A stretch of 64,000 nt of DNA, taken from positions 1-64,000 of the forward strand of contig NZ_LDJJ01000020.1 of NCBI RefSeq assembly GCF_001431465.1, written 5' to 3'. The position numbers were made by a program, and so were the translations under genes. Under the pieces are notes generated by a model. It had not been told where the DNA came from. It made no database searches and was given only the letters and a program-made list of their open reading frames with translations. Positions 8,607-16,549 of this stretch are shown here, in pieces (the stretch's first letter is position 1; the number at the start of each line of letters is the position of its first letter). The DNA is from Stenotrophomonas terrae. Lineage in GTDB: Bacteria > Pseudomonadota > Gammaproteobacteria > Xanthomonadales > Xanthomonadaceae.

Positions 8607-9872
8607 TTAGAACTGCGTGGAAACAGCACCGACAACGCGGTGCGCGTCATCGACCACCAGCAGGTGGCGCCATTTGTCGAAGGTCAGGCAGGGGTGGGAA
8701 ATATCGAAGCAGAGCATGTCGCCCACCTGCAGCACATCGTCGGCCTGCAGTTCGAGGAAGGCGTGCTGGTCCATCATCGCGGTGACCTTCCAATGCGCGG
8801 CGGCGGCAGTTGCTGCGGCATCGCCGGGGCGGTAGTGCAGGGCGGGCACCGGCAGGCCGGCATCGAAGGCGGCATCGCGCTTGCCCAGGCCGATGATGGC
8901 CTTGCCCGGCTCCGGGCGGGACTGCACGTACGCCCACAGCCGCAGTGCCGGTTGCAGGCTGCTGCCCATCGTGCGCGCAATCGGATTGCTGGCGTGGATG
9001 CGCTCGGCGGCCTGCCGGTAGATGCCGACGTCATGGCTCAGGTAGCAGCCCGGGCGCAGTACGATCTGTGCATCGGCGTCGTTGGCGAGTACCGAGAATT
9101 CCTCGGCCACCACGTCGAACCAGGCCGACCCGGCGCCGCTGAGGATGGCCGGTAGCCGGCGGAAACCGCCGTTGGCGCGGATCGCCTGCCACTGCGCAAG
9201 GCTGCGCTGCAGCATGGCGCGCACGCCGGCCTCGTCGCTGGCGACACCTTCATAGACTTCGACGCCGACCAGCGCCACCGCATCCGGCCAGCGGGCGATC
9301 TCGTCCAGCACGGCCTGCGCCTGTGCATCGTCGCGCACGCCGGTACGGCCACCGGCTAAACCAATCTCCAGCAATACCTTGATCTGCTGCCCGCGCGCGC
9401 TGAAATAGCGGCCGAGCGCGGCCACGTTGTCGGCCGAGTCCACCACGCAGGCAAACCAGAAGCCCGGGTCACGCTGCTGCAGGGAGGCGATCAGCTCGAA
9501 GTTGCCCTTGCCGACCAGCTGATTGGCCAGCAGCACGCGCTGCACGCCTTCGCCATGGGCAGCGACCGTCTGCGGGGCAGTGGCCAGGGTGATGCCCCAG
9601 GCGCCGGCGTCCAACTGCATGCGGAACAGCGCCGGACTCATCGTGGTCTTGCCGTGGGGCGCCAACTGGCAGCCATAGGCCTGTGCGAATTCGCGCATCC
9701 ACAACAGATTGTGCTGCAGCGCCGATGCGCTCAGTACCGCAGCCGGCAGGCTGAGCTGCTCTGCAAGCAGCGACGGTGCGGCGGCGGCAAGCGATGCAGG
9801 CGTCCATGGGCCACCGCTGGGGAGGCCCTTGCCGAGCAGAACTGTTTCGGAATGAAAGTAATTTTCCTGCAC
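8607..9872 (-). CDS. DSD1-type PLP-dependent D-amino acid lyase (D-serine dehydratase / D-threonine aldolase-like)
   Basis: The 421-residue protein has an alanine-racemase-type N-terminal barrel and the C-terminal domain of eukaryotic-type D-serine dehydratase (DSD1). The PLP lysine lies in A-P-H-G-K-T at about residue 75. The metal-site motif near the C terminus is D-I-S-H-P-C, as in DSD1 enzymes that use zinc. Family members deaminate D-serine or D-threo-3-hydroxyaspartate, or cleave D-threonine; bacterial copies are often just called amino acid deaminase. The start is a GTG at 9872; no in-frame ATG precedes the conserved region. One of the two palindromes proposed as operators (9854-9866) overlaps codons 2-7. 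It is the first gene of the operon running to ridA. Confidence 0.85.
   Translation of the reverse strand: MQENYFHSETVLLGKGLPSGGPWTPASLAAAAPSLLAEQLSLPAAVLSASALQHNLLWMREFAQAYGCQLAPHGKTTMSPALFRMQLDAGAWGITLATAPQTVAAHGEGVQRVLLANQLVGKGNFELIASLQQRDPGFWFACVVDSADNVAALGRYFSARGQQIKVLLEIGLAGGRTGVRDDAQAQAVLDEIARWPDAVALVGVEVYEGVASDEAGVRAMLQRSLAQWQAIRANGGFRRLPAILSGAGSAWFDVVAEEFSVLANDADAQIVLRPGCYLSHDVGIYRQAAERIHASNPIARTMGSSLQPALRLWAYVQSRPEPGKAIIGLGKRDAAFDAGLPVPALHYRPGDAAATAAAAHWKVTAMMDQHAFLELQADDVLQVGDMLCFDISHPCLTFDKWRHLLVVDDAHRVVGAVSTQF
9854..9866. promoter_or_regulatory. Candidate RpiR operator 1
   Basis: GAAAGTAATTTTC is a near-perfect 13-bp inverted repeat that overlaps the first codons of the DSD1-type gene. 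It matches the site at 9942-9954 in 11 of 13 positions, starts 88 bp from it, and has the GAAA...TTTC form common in RpiR-family operators. Binding by the RpiR protein of the operon is inferred. Confidence 0.45.
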
Positions 9873-9941
9873 GAATCCTTCCCCTTGCCTTGTTCACCCG
9901 GGAGTGCGGGTGGCTGTCGTGGCGAAAGGTGGAGGATACGT

Positions 9942-9954
9942 GAAAATTATTTTC
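9942..9954. promoter_or_regulatory. Candidate RpiR operator 2
   Basis: GAAAATTATTTTC is a 13-bp inverted repeat in the 122-bp gap between the porin stop and the start of the DSD1-type gene. It is upstream of the D-amino acid operon on the minus strand and is strikingly AT-rich against its surroundings. With the copy at 9854-9866 it would allow two dimers to bind, or a loop to form, across the promoter. Confidence 0.5.
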
Positions 9955-9994
9955 TTGTGTGCCTGGGGCCGGATGAAACCGGTCCGGTCGGGGG

Positions 9995-11143
9995 TCAGAA
10001 GTGCAGCTGGGCGCGCCCGGCCAATACTCCGGTGTGGTCCAGGCGCTCTCCGCGCAGTTCATCACGGCGCCGGCTGTCGGTCCAGTCCAGCATCAGCCTG
10101 ACGTTGCGGGAGGCATACCAGTTCACGCCAAGGGTCCAGGCGTCGGCCGAGGCATCGCGTTGCTGCGCTGGCCACTGGCGTCCGCTGATGTGGTCATAGC
10201 GGGCCACCAGCTCCCAGGCGCCGTAATCGCGCTCGGGCTCGAGCTGGATGAAGCGGCCAGCCTTGGCATCATAGGGGCGGTTTTCGCCGGTGAGCAGCCA
10301 GCTGCCCTGCAGATAGCCGGCCAGTACTTCGCCGCGTTGCAGGCCATCGTCGTAGCGGGTGCCACCGTACTCGGCCTGCCACGACCACGGCCCGGCCACA
10401 CCGGCGGTTTCAAAGCTGTAGCGTTGGACCGAAACGGCGCGACCGCTGCGGAAATCCACCAGCGGCAAGCGACCGTTGTCGCCGAAGTAGCCGTTGGCAC
10501 GGACCTGCGCACGCAGTGGCAAAGTGCCGTCGGCACCGGGGTGGCTGTGATGCTCGTGGGCGCCGGAGACACCAAAGTGCAGTACATGGCCCGGTTGGCT
10601 CCATGGCGCATGGCCGACGCGTCCGCCGATGACGTGGCCCTTGGCCTGCCAGACGTCAATGCTTTCCAGGCTGAAAACGCTGCCGCTCCAGAAAATGCCG
10701 TTGTGATGCCCCTGCGCACCGATGCCCAGCCGGTAGGCCGTACCCAGTGACTGCACCAGGAAGCTGCGCTCGATGGTGGGGGTGTGATTGGCGCTGCTGC
10801 GGTCGTCCAGCGTATAGAACTGCTTGAACTGGCCCAGCGTGAGCTGGGTGTTGCCGAATCTGTGGGTCAGGTAGACATCGCGGGCAACCGGGCGGTGGCC
10901 GGCGAAGTCGGCCTCGACTTTGTAGCCCACGCTGTAGACCTTGCCCGACACACCCAGCCATGCCGCACGCAGATCATCGCCGCTGCGCTCTGCCGGGCCA
11001 CTGCTGTCGTTGTCGAAATGGGCAAGTTCGTAATACAGGCGGCCACTGGCCTTGGCGGTAAAGGCGTCGTTGGCAAGCGCGTTGGGCGCGGCGGCCAGCA
11101 ACAGCAGGCCGGTGAATGCGGCGCTCAGGGGGTAATCGGCCAT
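9995..11143 (-). CDS. OprO/OprP-type outer membrane porin
   Basis: The 382-residue protein has a typical Sec signal peptide (hydrophobic stretch ending in A-N-A-L-A-N at about 20-25) and then alternating amphipathic beta strands ending in a C-terminal L-H-F, the usual signal for outer membrane assembly. Segments such as G-R-L-Y-Y-E-L-A, L-R-A-A-W-L-G-V-S-G and V-E-A-D-F resemble the phosphate-selective porin O/P family. The start at 11143 is chosen because the signal peptide begins there. It is divergent from a LuxR-type response regulator (111 bp apart) and close to the hybrid kinase and dctA, so it may be the outer membrane channel for dicarboxylates under that two-component system. Specificity is not visible from sequence. 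Confidence 0.8.
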   Translation of the reverse strand: MADYPLSAAFTGLLLLAAAPNALANDAFTAKASGRLYYELAHFDNDSSGPAERSGDDLRAAWLGVSGKVYSVGYKVEADFAGHRPVARDVYLTHRFGNTQLTLGQFKQFYTLDDRSSANHTPTIERSFLVQSLGTAYRLGIGAQGHHNGIFWSGSVFSLESIDVWQAKGHVIGGRVGHAPWSQPGHVLHFGVSGAHEHHSHPGADGTLPLRAQVRANGYFGDNGRLPLVDFRSGRAVSVQRYSFETAGVAGPWSWQAEYGGTRYDDGLQRGEVLAGYLQGSWLLTGENRPYDAKAGRFIQLEPERDYGAWELVARYDHISGRQWPAQQRDASADAWTLGVNWYASRNVRLMLDWTDSRRRDELRGERLDHTGVLAGRAQLHF

Positions 11144-11254
11144 CCGTTGCCTCGGTGCAGTAGGGAGTGCGCGGACGATAGGCAGGGCCTGGGTGGCCAC
11201 CAATAGCGATTTGGGACTAGGGCGGCTGGGCAGCGCCCATGCCAAACTGGCGCC

Positions 11255-11914
11255 ATGAGCCTGATCAAGGTGCTTGTTGCCGACGACCATCCCCTGTTCC
11301 GCGCCGCCGTGCTGCACGCACTGCGCGACGGCGGTGCCGTGGGCGAGATGCTGGAAGTGGCCAGCGTCTCGGCGCTGACCGAGGCGGTGGCCGAGCATGC
11401 CGATGTGGACCTTGTCCTGCTGGATCTGACCATGCCCGGCGCACACGGGTTTTCATCGCTGGTGTGGCTGCGAGGCGAACGCCCCGAGCTGCCGGTGATC
11501 ATCATTTCCTCCAATGACAACCCGCGGGTGATCCGCCGCGCCCAGCAGTTCGGTGCGGTCGGCTTCATTCCCAAGTCCGCGCCGGTGGAATCGATAGGTG
11601 CGGCGGTGAGCGCGGTGATGGAGGGCGATACCTGTTTCCCGCCCTTGGCGGCGGTCCGCTCCGAGCACGACGCGATGCTGGCCTCGCGGCTGGCGCGGCT
11701 GACCCCGCAGCAGATCCGGGTGCTGCTGTGCATGGCCGACGGCCTGCTCAACAAGCAGATCGCCCACGTGCTGGGCTTGGCCGAAAACACGGTGAAGGTG
11801 CACGTCACCGCCGTGCTGAAGAAGCTCGAATGCAATAGCCGCACCCAGGCCGCGGTATTGCTGAAAACCCTGGAAGCAGAGTGGGAGCCGGAGTTGCCAC
11901 GCGCAGCACCGTAG
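11255..11914 (+). CDS. LuxR/NarL-family response regulator
   Basis: The 219-residue protein has an N-terminal receiver domain (residues 1-120) with acidic pocket D10-D11, phospho-acceptor D57 in L-L-D-L-T-M-P-G, and the conserved Lys in I-P-K-S-A. A LuxR-type helix-turn-helix follows (about 150-212, with L-T-P-Q-Q-I-R-V-L and N-K-Q-I-A-H-V-L-G-L-A-E-N-T-V-K-V-H). It is convergent with the hybrid histidine kinase at 12150-14792, separated only by REP array 2, and divergent from the porin gene. This layout suggests that it is the output partner of the kinase and regulates dctA and the porin. This differs from the sigma-54-dependent DctD partner known in rhizobia. Confidence 0.92.
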   Translation: MSLIKVLVADDHPLFRAAVLHALRDGGAVGEMLEVASVSALTEAVAEHADVDLVLLDLTMPGAHGFSSLVWLRGERPELPVIIISSNDNPRVIRRAQQFGAVGFIPKSAPVESIGAAVSAVMEGDTCFPPLAAVRSEHDAMLASRLARLTPQQIRVLLCMADGLLNKQIAHVLGLAENTVKVHVTAVLKKLECNSRTQAAVLLKTLEAEWEPELPRAAP

Positions 11915-12122
11915 TGCCGAGCCATGCTCGGCAGGGGCATTGCCAGGAAAGCCTGACTGTAGTGCCGAGCCATGCTCGGCAAGGGCGTTACCAAAAAAGC
12001 TGACCTGTAGTGCCGAGCCATGCTCGGCAAGGGCATTACCAGGAAAGCTGGTCTGTAGTGCCGAGCCATGCTCGGCTAGGGCGTTACCGGTAGAGCCTCT
12101 GCCGAGCATGGCTCGGCACTAC
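11911..12122. repeat. SMAG/GTAG-type REP array 2, five copies, four at 48-bp period
   Basis: Four plus-orientation copies of the same 23-bp GTAG unit lie at 11911-11933, 11959-11981, 12007-12029 and 12055-12077, each start exactly 48 bp after the last. One minus-orientation copy at 12100-12122 closes the array. The 25-bp linkers share AGGGCNTTACC followed by a variable half. The first copy begins inside the stop region of the response regulator gene and the last ends 28 bp before the stop of the kinase gene, so the array fills the gap between two convergent genes. It can form strong hairpins in both transcripts and may act as a bidirectional 3' end. Confidence 0.92.
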
Positions 12123-12149
12123 AGGTGAAGCCTGCCGATCGCGCGTCAA

Positions 12150-14792
12150 TCAACTACCGCGCTGATACAGGTGCGTCATCAACGCGCGCAGTGCCGCGGT
12201 GCGCGCCTGTTTGGAGACATAGCCCCAGTTGCGCTCGCGTGCGAGCTGGCGCAGGTCGGGGTCCTGTTCGGCGGTGAACAGGATCACGCCGGGCTCGCTG
12301 CCCCAGCACTCGACCAGCTGTGGCAACAGGTCGGGGCCGCTGATATCTCCCATGCGCACATCCAGCAGCAACAGGTCGGGCACATTGTCGGGGCGGGTCG
12401 CTGCCTGCGCTGCTTCCACGCCGCCGGAAAATTCCACCTGGCAACCCCAGCGTTCCAGCAGCAGGCGGGTGGCCAGGCTGATGCGCGGATCGTCGTCGAT
12501 GCACCAGGCACGGCAGCCGGCCAGCAGGGAATCGACCTGTGCTTCTTCCGGCGGGTTCACCGGCAGTACGCTGCAGCCGACATCGCCGCGCGGCAGGGTG
12601 ACCGAGAACACGCTGCCGCGGCCGGGCGTGGAGCGCAGGCCGATGCGGTGATCGAGCAGGCGGGCGATGCGGTCGACGATGGCCAGCCCCAGACCGGCAC
12701 CGGGTTCTTCGCTGCCGGCGTTGTCGAGCCGACGGAATTCCTCGAAGATTTCCTGCTGGCGTGCCTGCGGGATGCCGGTGCCGGTGTCGTGCACTTCGAT
12801 GCGCAGCTGCTCGCCGTCGCGGCGGCAACCGATGACGATATGGCCGCTGCGGGTGTAGCGCACGGCATTGGACAACAGGTTCTGCAGGATGCGCCGTAGC
12901 AGCGCCTCGTCACTGCGTACCACCGCAGTGGTGGCGACATGATGCACACGCAGGCCGCGCGCATTGGCGAGGATGCCGAACTCGATGGTCAGGGTTTCCA
13001 GCAACGGCTCCAGTGGGAAGTCGCGGACTCGCTTTTCAAGTGCGCCCGACTCCAGCCGCGAGATGTCCAGCAGGCTGGTCAGGATGCTGTCCTGTGCGGT
13101 CAGGGCGTTGTCGACGTTGTCGGCAATGTCGCGGCAGCCGGCATCGGTCAAACGCCCACGCAGGGCCGACAGGAACATGCGCGCCGCATTCAATGGCTGC
13201 AGCAGGTCGTGTACGGCGGCGGCCACCAGCCGCGTCTTGGCCTGGTTGGCCTCTTCGGCCTCGCGCTTGGCGCCAGCCAGGTCGTGGGTGCGTTCGCTGA
13301 CCCGCAGGCTGAGGGTGTCGGCCAATGAGCGCAGGTCGCGGGCGGCATTGCGATAGGCGGTGATATCGGTATAGCTGGTGACAAAGCCGCCATCGGGCAG
13401 CGGATTGCCGCGGATCTCGATGACATTGCCGTCGCCGCTCTCGCGCTCATGCATATGCGGGGTGGCCGAGCGCAGATGGTTGAGCCGGCGCTCTATCGCC
13501 TCTTCGACCGGGCCGGGGCCGAGCAGGCCGCGCCGTGCGTTGTAGTGGAAGACGTCGGCAATCGGCCGGCCCACCTGGATCAGCCCCGGCGGGAAGCGGA
13601 ACAATTCGATATAGCGCCGGTTCCACGCCACCAGATTGAGCTGCGCGTCGACCACGCAGACACCTTGCGGCAGATGCTGCAGGCTGGCGCTTTCGCCGTA
13701 GTCGGCCGCATGCGCGGCATGCACCACGCCATCTTCAGTGGTGCGCAGTTCCTGCGCGTGCTGTTCCACCAGCTGTTCCAGTTCGTGACGGCTGCGCTCG
13801 CGCAGGCGCGCCAGCCGCTGCCGTTGCCAGAGTCCGTAGCTCAGCAATAACAGCGCGATCAGGCTGGCGATCAACGCGCCGGCAAAGCTGCGCGCGCTGG
13901 CGGTACTGGCAGCGGTGCTGCGCAGCAGGTGCAGGGTCCATTGCTGTTGCGGCAACTTTTGCGATACCCAGATCACCTCGTCGCCATCGGCCAGCTGCAC
14001 GCGTTGCTGGTTCGGCCGCAGCGCGGTGCCTGGCGCGTGCTGCAGCTGCTGCTGTGGCAGCTGCGTGTACTGGCGCGTGCGCTGTAGTTCCTCGCGCACG
14101 CCCGGGTCCAGCGCGTGCAGGGTCAGGTAGCGCCAGGGCCGGTGGCTGGAGAGGAAGATCACACCGTGGCTGTCGCTGGCGAAGACCCTGTCGGCGGAGT
14201 CGGCCCAGGTCTGCTCCAGCGGCCGCAGCACCACTTTCACCACCACCACGCCGACCGCCTTGCCGGTGTCATCGCGCACCGCTTCGGACAGGAAATAGCC
14301 GGGCATGGCGGTGGTGACGCCTTCGGCGTAGAAGGTGCCACTGCCTTCATGCATTGCCTGGCGGAAATAGGGGCGGAACTGATAGCTGTTGCCGACATTG
14401 GTACTGCGGTTCATCCGCCAGTTGCTCGCTGCCAGTGCCACGCCACTGCGATCGAGCAGGGTCAGGGTGGAGGTGGCTGCCACGCCGTTGACGCGCTCCA
14501 GCTTGCGATTGAGGCGGTCCAGTTCCGGCTTGCCCAGATTGGCCCGTGACAGGGCTGCGCGCACATCCGGATCCAGCGCCAGTACTGCCGGCAACACGCG
14601 GTGGCGCTCGATCAGTGCCTGCAGGGCTTCGCCATGAAGATGCAGTTGGGTCTGCGCCCGCATCGCTTCGCTGGCAATGCTGGTGCGTTCGAAATGGCGC
14701 AAGCCCACCAGCCCGATCGCGGCGATGGCGAGTGCGGCGGTGAGCGGCAGCAGCCAGCGCATACGGCGCCGATGGGTGGGGAAGAACGGCAT
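12150..14792 (-). CDS. DctB-like hybrid sensor histidine kinase
   Basis: The 880-residue inner-membrane protein has a transmembrane helix at about 12-31, a periplasmic Cache-type sensor to about 298, a second helix at about 303-321, a short coiled coil, and a PAS-like domain (about 370-480). A HisKA domain follows with phospho-acceptor H528 in V-H-D-L-L-Q-P-L-N, then an HATPase domain (N box N-L-L-S-N-A-V-R-Y, G box G-A-G-L-G-L-A-I-V) and a C-terminal receiver with D811 in L-L-D-V-R-M-G. The periplasmic S-D-S-H-G-V-I-F-L-S-S-H segment resembles the C4-dicarboxylate sensor DctB. The ATG at 14792 is chosen since it immediately precedes the first membrane helix. It is divergent from dctA (192 bp apart), so dicarboxylates are the likely signal. 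Confidence 0.9.
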   Translation of the reverse strand: MPFFPTHRRRMRWLLPLTAALAIAAIGLVGLRHFERTSIASEAMRAQTQLHLHGEALQALIERHRVLPAVLALDPDVRAALSRANLGKPELDRLNRKLERVNGVAATSTLTLLDRSGVALAASNWRMNRSTNVGNSYQFRPYFRQAMHEGSGTFYAEGVTTAMPGYFLSEAVRDDTGKAVGVVVVKVVLRPLEQTWADSADRVFASDSHGVIFLSSHRPWRYLTLHALDPGVREELQRTRQYTQLPQQQLQHAPGTALRPNQQRVQLADGDEVIWVSQKLPQQQWTLHLLRSTAASTASARSFAGALIASLIALLLLSYGLWQRQRLARLRERSRHELEQLVEQHAQELRTTEDGVVHAAHAADYGESASLQHLPQGVCVVDAQLNLVAWNRRYIELFRFPPGLIQVGRPIADVFHYNARRGLLGPGPVEEAIERRLNHLRSATPHMHERESGDGNVIEIRGNPLPDGGFVTSYTDITAYRNAARDLRSLADTLSLRVSERTHDLAGAKREAEEANQAKTRLVAAAVHDLLQPLNAARMFLSALRGRLTDAGCRDIADNVDNALTAQDSILTSLLDISRLESGALEKRVRDFPLEPLLETLTIEFGILANARGLRVHHVATTAVVRSDEALLRRILQNLLSNAVRYTRSGHIVIGCRRDGEQLRIEVHDTGTGIPQARQQEIFEEFRRLDNAGSEEPGAGLGLAIVDRIARLLDHRIGLRSTPGRGSVFSVTLPRGDVGCSVLPVNPPEEAQVDSLLAGCRAWCIDDDPRISLATRLLLERWGCQVEFSGGVEAAQAATRPDNVPDLLLLDVRMGDISGPDLLPQLVECWGSEPGVILFTAEQDPDLRQLARERNWGYVSKQARTAALRALMTHLYQRGS

Positions 14793-14984
14793 GTACCGAT
14801 GGTCCGGCACCACCGCAGCGCAGTGCCATAGGTCTTGTCCGGTTATTTGCCGTGGCGGCTGACGCGGGCCGGTTTCGCTGGTGCGGGTGCGGCCGTGCGC
14901 AGGCCTTAACACCAATGCGTTATCGGCGGCGCGCGCGCGGACCGGTAAAAAAGCCGGCAGTCAGTGAATCTTCGAGGTTTCCCC

Positions 14985-16316
14985 ATGCATGCCGCTTCGG
15001 CCAGTGTTGCTATCCCTGCGGGGCGTCGGCTGCCGCTTTACCGCCAGCTTTACGTGCAGGTGCTGGTGGCGATAGCGCTGGGCGTGCTATTGGGTCATTT
15101 CGAGCCAGTGTTCGCCGAGCAGCTCAAGCCGCTGGGCGATGCCTTCATCAAACTGGTGAAGATGATCATCGCACCGGTGATCTTCCTGACCATCGTCACC
15201 GGCATCGCCGGCATGACCCATCTGCGCAGCGTTGGCCGTGTATTCGCCAAGGCGATGGCCTATTTCATGTTCTTCTCCACCCTGGCCCTGGTGGTTGGCA
15301 TGGTGGTGGCACATGTGGTGCAGCCCGGTGCCGGCATGAACATCAATCCGGCCGACCTGGACCAGAGCGCGGTGGAAGGCTATGTGCAGCGCTCGCATGA
15401 GCTGAGCCTGGTCGGCTTTGCGCTGGACATCATTCCCAAGACCCTGCTGAGCCCGTTCGTCGGTGACAACATCCTGCAGGTGCTGTTCGTGGCGGTGCTG
15501 TTCGGTATCGCGCTGGCCTCGGTCGGCGAGAAAGGCCGGCCGGTGCTGAACCTGCTCGAAGCGCTGACCACGCCGGTATTCAAGCTGGTGCACCTGCTGA
15601 TGCGGGCCGCGCCGATCGGTGCGTTTGGTGCCATTGCCTTCACCATCGGCAAGTACGGCATTGCCTCGCTGGTCAATCTGGCCTGGTTGGTGGGCTCGTT
15701 CTACCTGACCTCGTTGCTGTTCGTGGTGGTGATCCTGGGCGCGGTGGCGCGTCTATGCGGGTTCTCGGTGCTCAAGCTTGCCCGTTATCTCAAGGCCGAG
15801 CTGCTGCTGGTGCTGGGTACTTCCTCCTCCGAATCGGCGCTGCCTTCGCTGATGGAGAAGATGGAGAAGGCCGGTTGCAGCAAGTCGGTGGTGGGGCTGG
15901 TGGTGCCAACCGGCTATTCGTTCAACCTCGACGGCACCAACATCTACATGACCCTGGCGGCATTGTTCATCGCCCAGGCCACCAATACCGAATTGAGCCT
16001 GGGTCACCAGATCGCGCTGCTGCTGGTCGCCATGCTCAGCTCCAAGGGCGCGGCCGGGGTCACCGGTGCGGGCTTCATCACCCTGGCGGCTACCCTGGCG
16101 GTGGTGCCGGAGGTGCCGGTGGCCGGCATGGCATTGATTCTGGGTGTGGACCGTTTCATGAGCGAATGCCGCTCGCTGACCAATTTCATCGGCAATGCGG
16201 TGGCCACCGTGGTGGTTTCGCGCTGGGAGGGCGCGCTGGATCGGCAGCGCCTGCGCCTGGTGCTTGATGGCGCCGAGCCGTCGGAGCTGCCGCCCACGGT
16301 GCCGGCCAAGGCCTGA
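14985..16316 (+). CDS. dctA: C4-dicarboxylate:cation symporter DctA
   Basis: The 443-residue inner-membrane transporter belongs to the DAACS family and takes up succinate, fumarate and malate. The serine-rich loop [11 protein letters not shown] and the [10 protein letters not shown] substrate-binding helix are present, and length matches family members. The ATG at 14985 is supported by GAGG at 14974-14977; a TTG seven codons upstream is less likely. It is divergent from the DctB-like kinase and is followed by a strong terminator and then by maeB, so the three form a functional uptake and malate-use group although maeB has its own transcription unit. Confidence 0.95.
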   Translation: MHAASASVAIPAGRRLPLYRQLYVQVLVAIALGVLLGHFEPVFAEQLKPLGDAFIKLVKMIIAPVIFLTIVTGIAGMTHLRSVGRVFAKAMAYFMFFSTLALVVGMVVAHVVQPGAGMNINPADLDQSAVEGYVQRSHELSLVGFALDIIPKTLLSPFVGDNILQVLFVAVLFGIALASVGEKGRPVLNLLEALTTPVFKLVHLLMRAAPIGAFGAIAFTIGKYGIASLVNLAWLVGSFYLTSLLFVVVILGAVARLCGFSVLKLARYLKAELLLVLGTSSSESALPSLMEKMEKAGCSKSVVGLVVPTGYSFNLDGTNIYMTLAALFIAQATNTELSLGHQIALLLVAMLSSKGAAGVTGAGFITLAATLAVVPEVPVAGMALILGVDRFMSECRSLTNFIGNAVATVVVSRWEGALDRQRLRLVLDGAEPSELPPTVPAKA

Positions 16317-16340
16317 GATTTACCTGTGTGTGCGTTTTTG

Positions 16341-16381
16341 CGCGGGGCCTGCTGACGAACGGGCGGCCCCGCGACTTTTTT
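16341..16381 (+). terminator. Rho-independent terminator of dctA
   Basis: A perfect 9-bp stem (CGCGGGGCC at 16341-16349 with GGCCCCGCG at 16365-16373) with a 15-nt loop is followed by six T at 16376-16381. It lies 24 bp after the dctA stop. Confidence 0.85.
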
Positions 16382-16549
16382 GCGTCCCTTGCTTGTCATT
16401 CTCAGGACCGAAACTGTTGCGCACGCCATGCCATCGAAAGCGGTAGATTGTGCACTTGCAGCATTCATGCGACAGCATAGCGACAGGTCCAACCGCCTTA
16501 ACGGCGTTATCATCTGTCGTCCTTCTTGCCCATTAGCGCCCACAACTCG

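Noticed and set aside
11911..12122. Resemblance to a CRISPR array at a second place
   Set aside because: Same 23-bp palindrome as array 1, linkers partly conserved, a closing copy in inverse orientation, and no cas genes.
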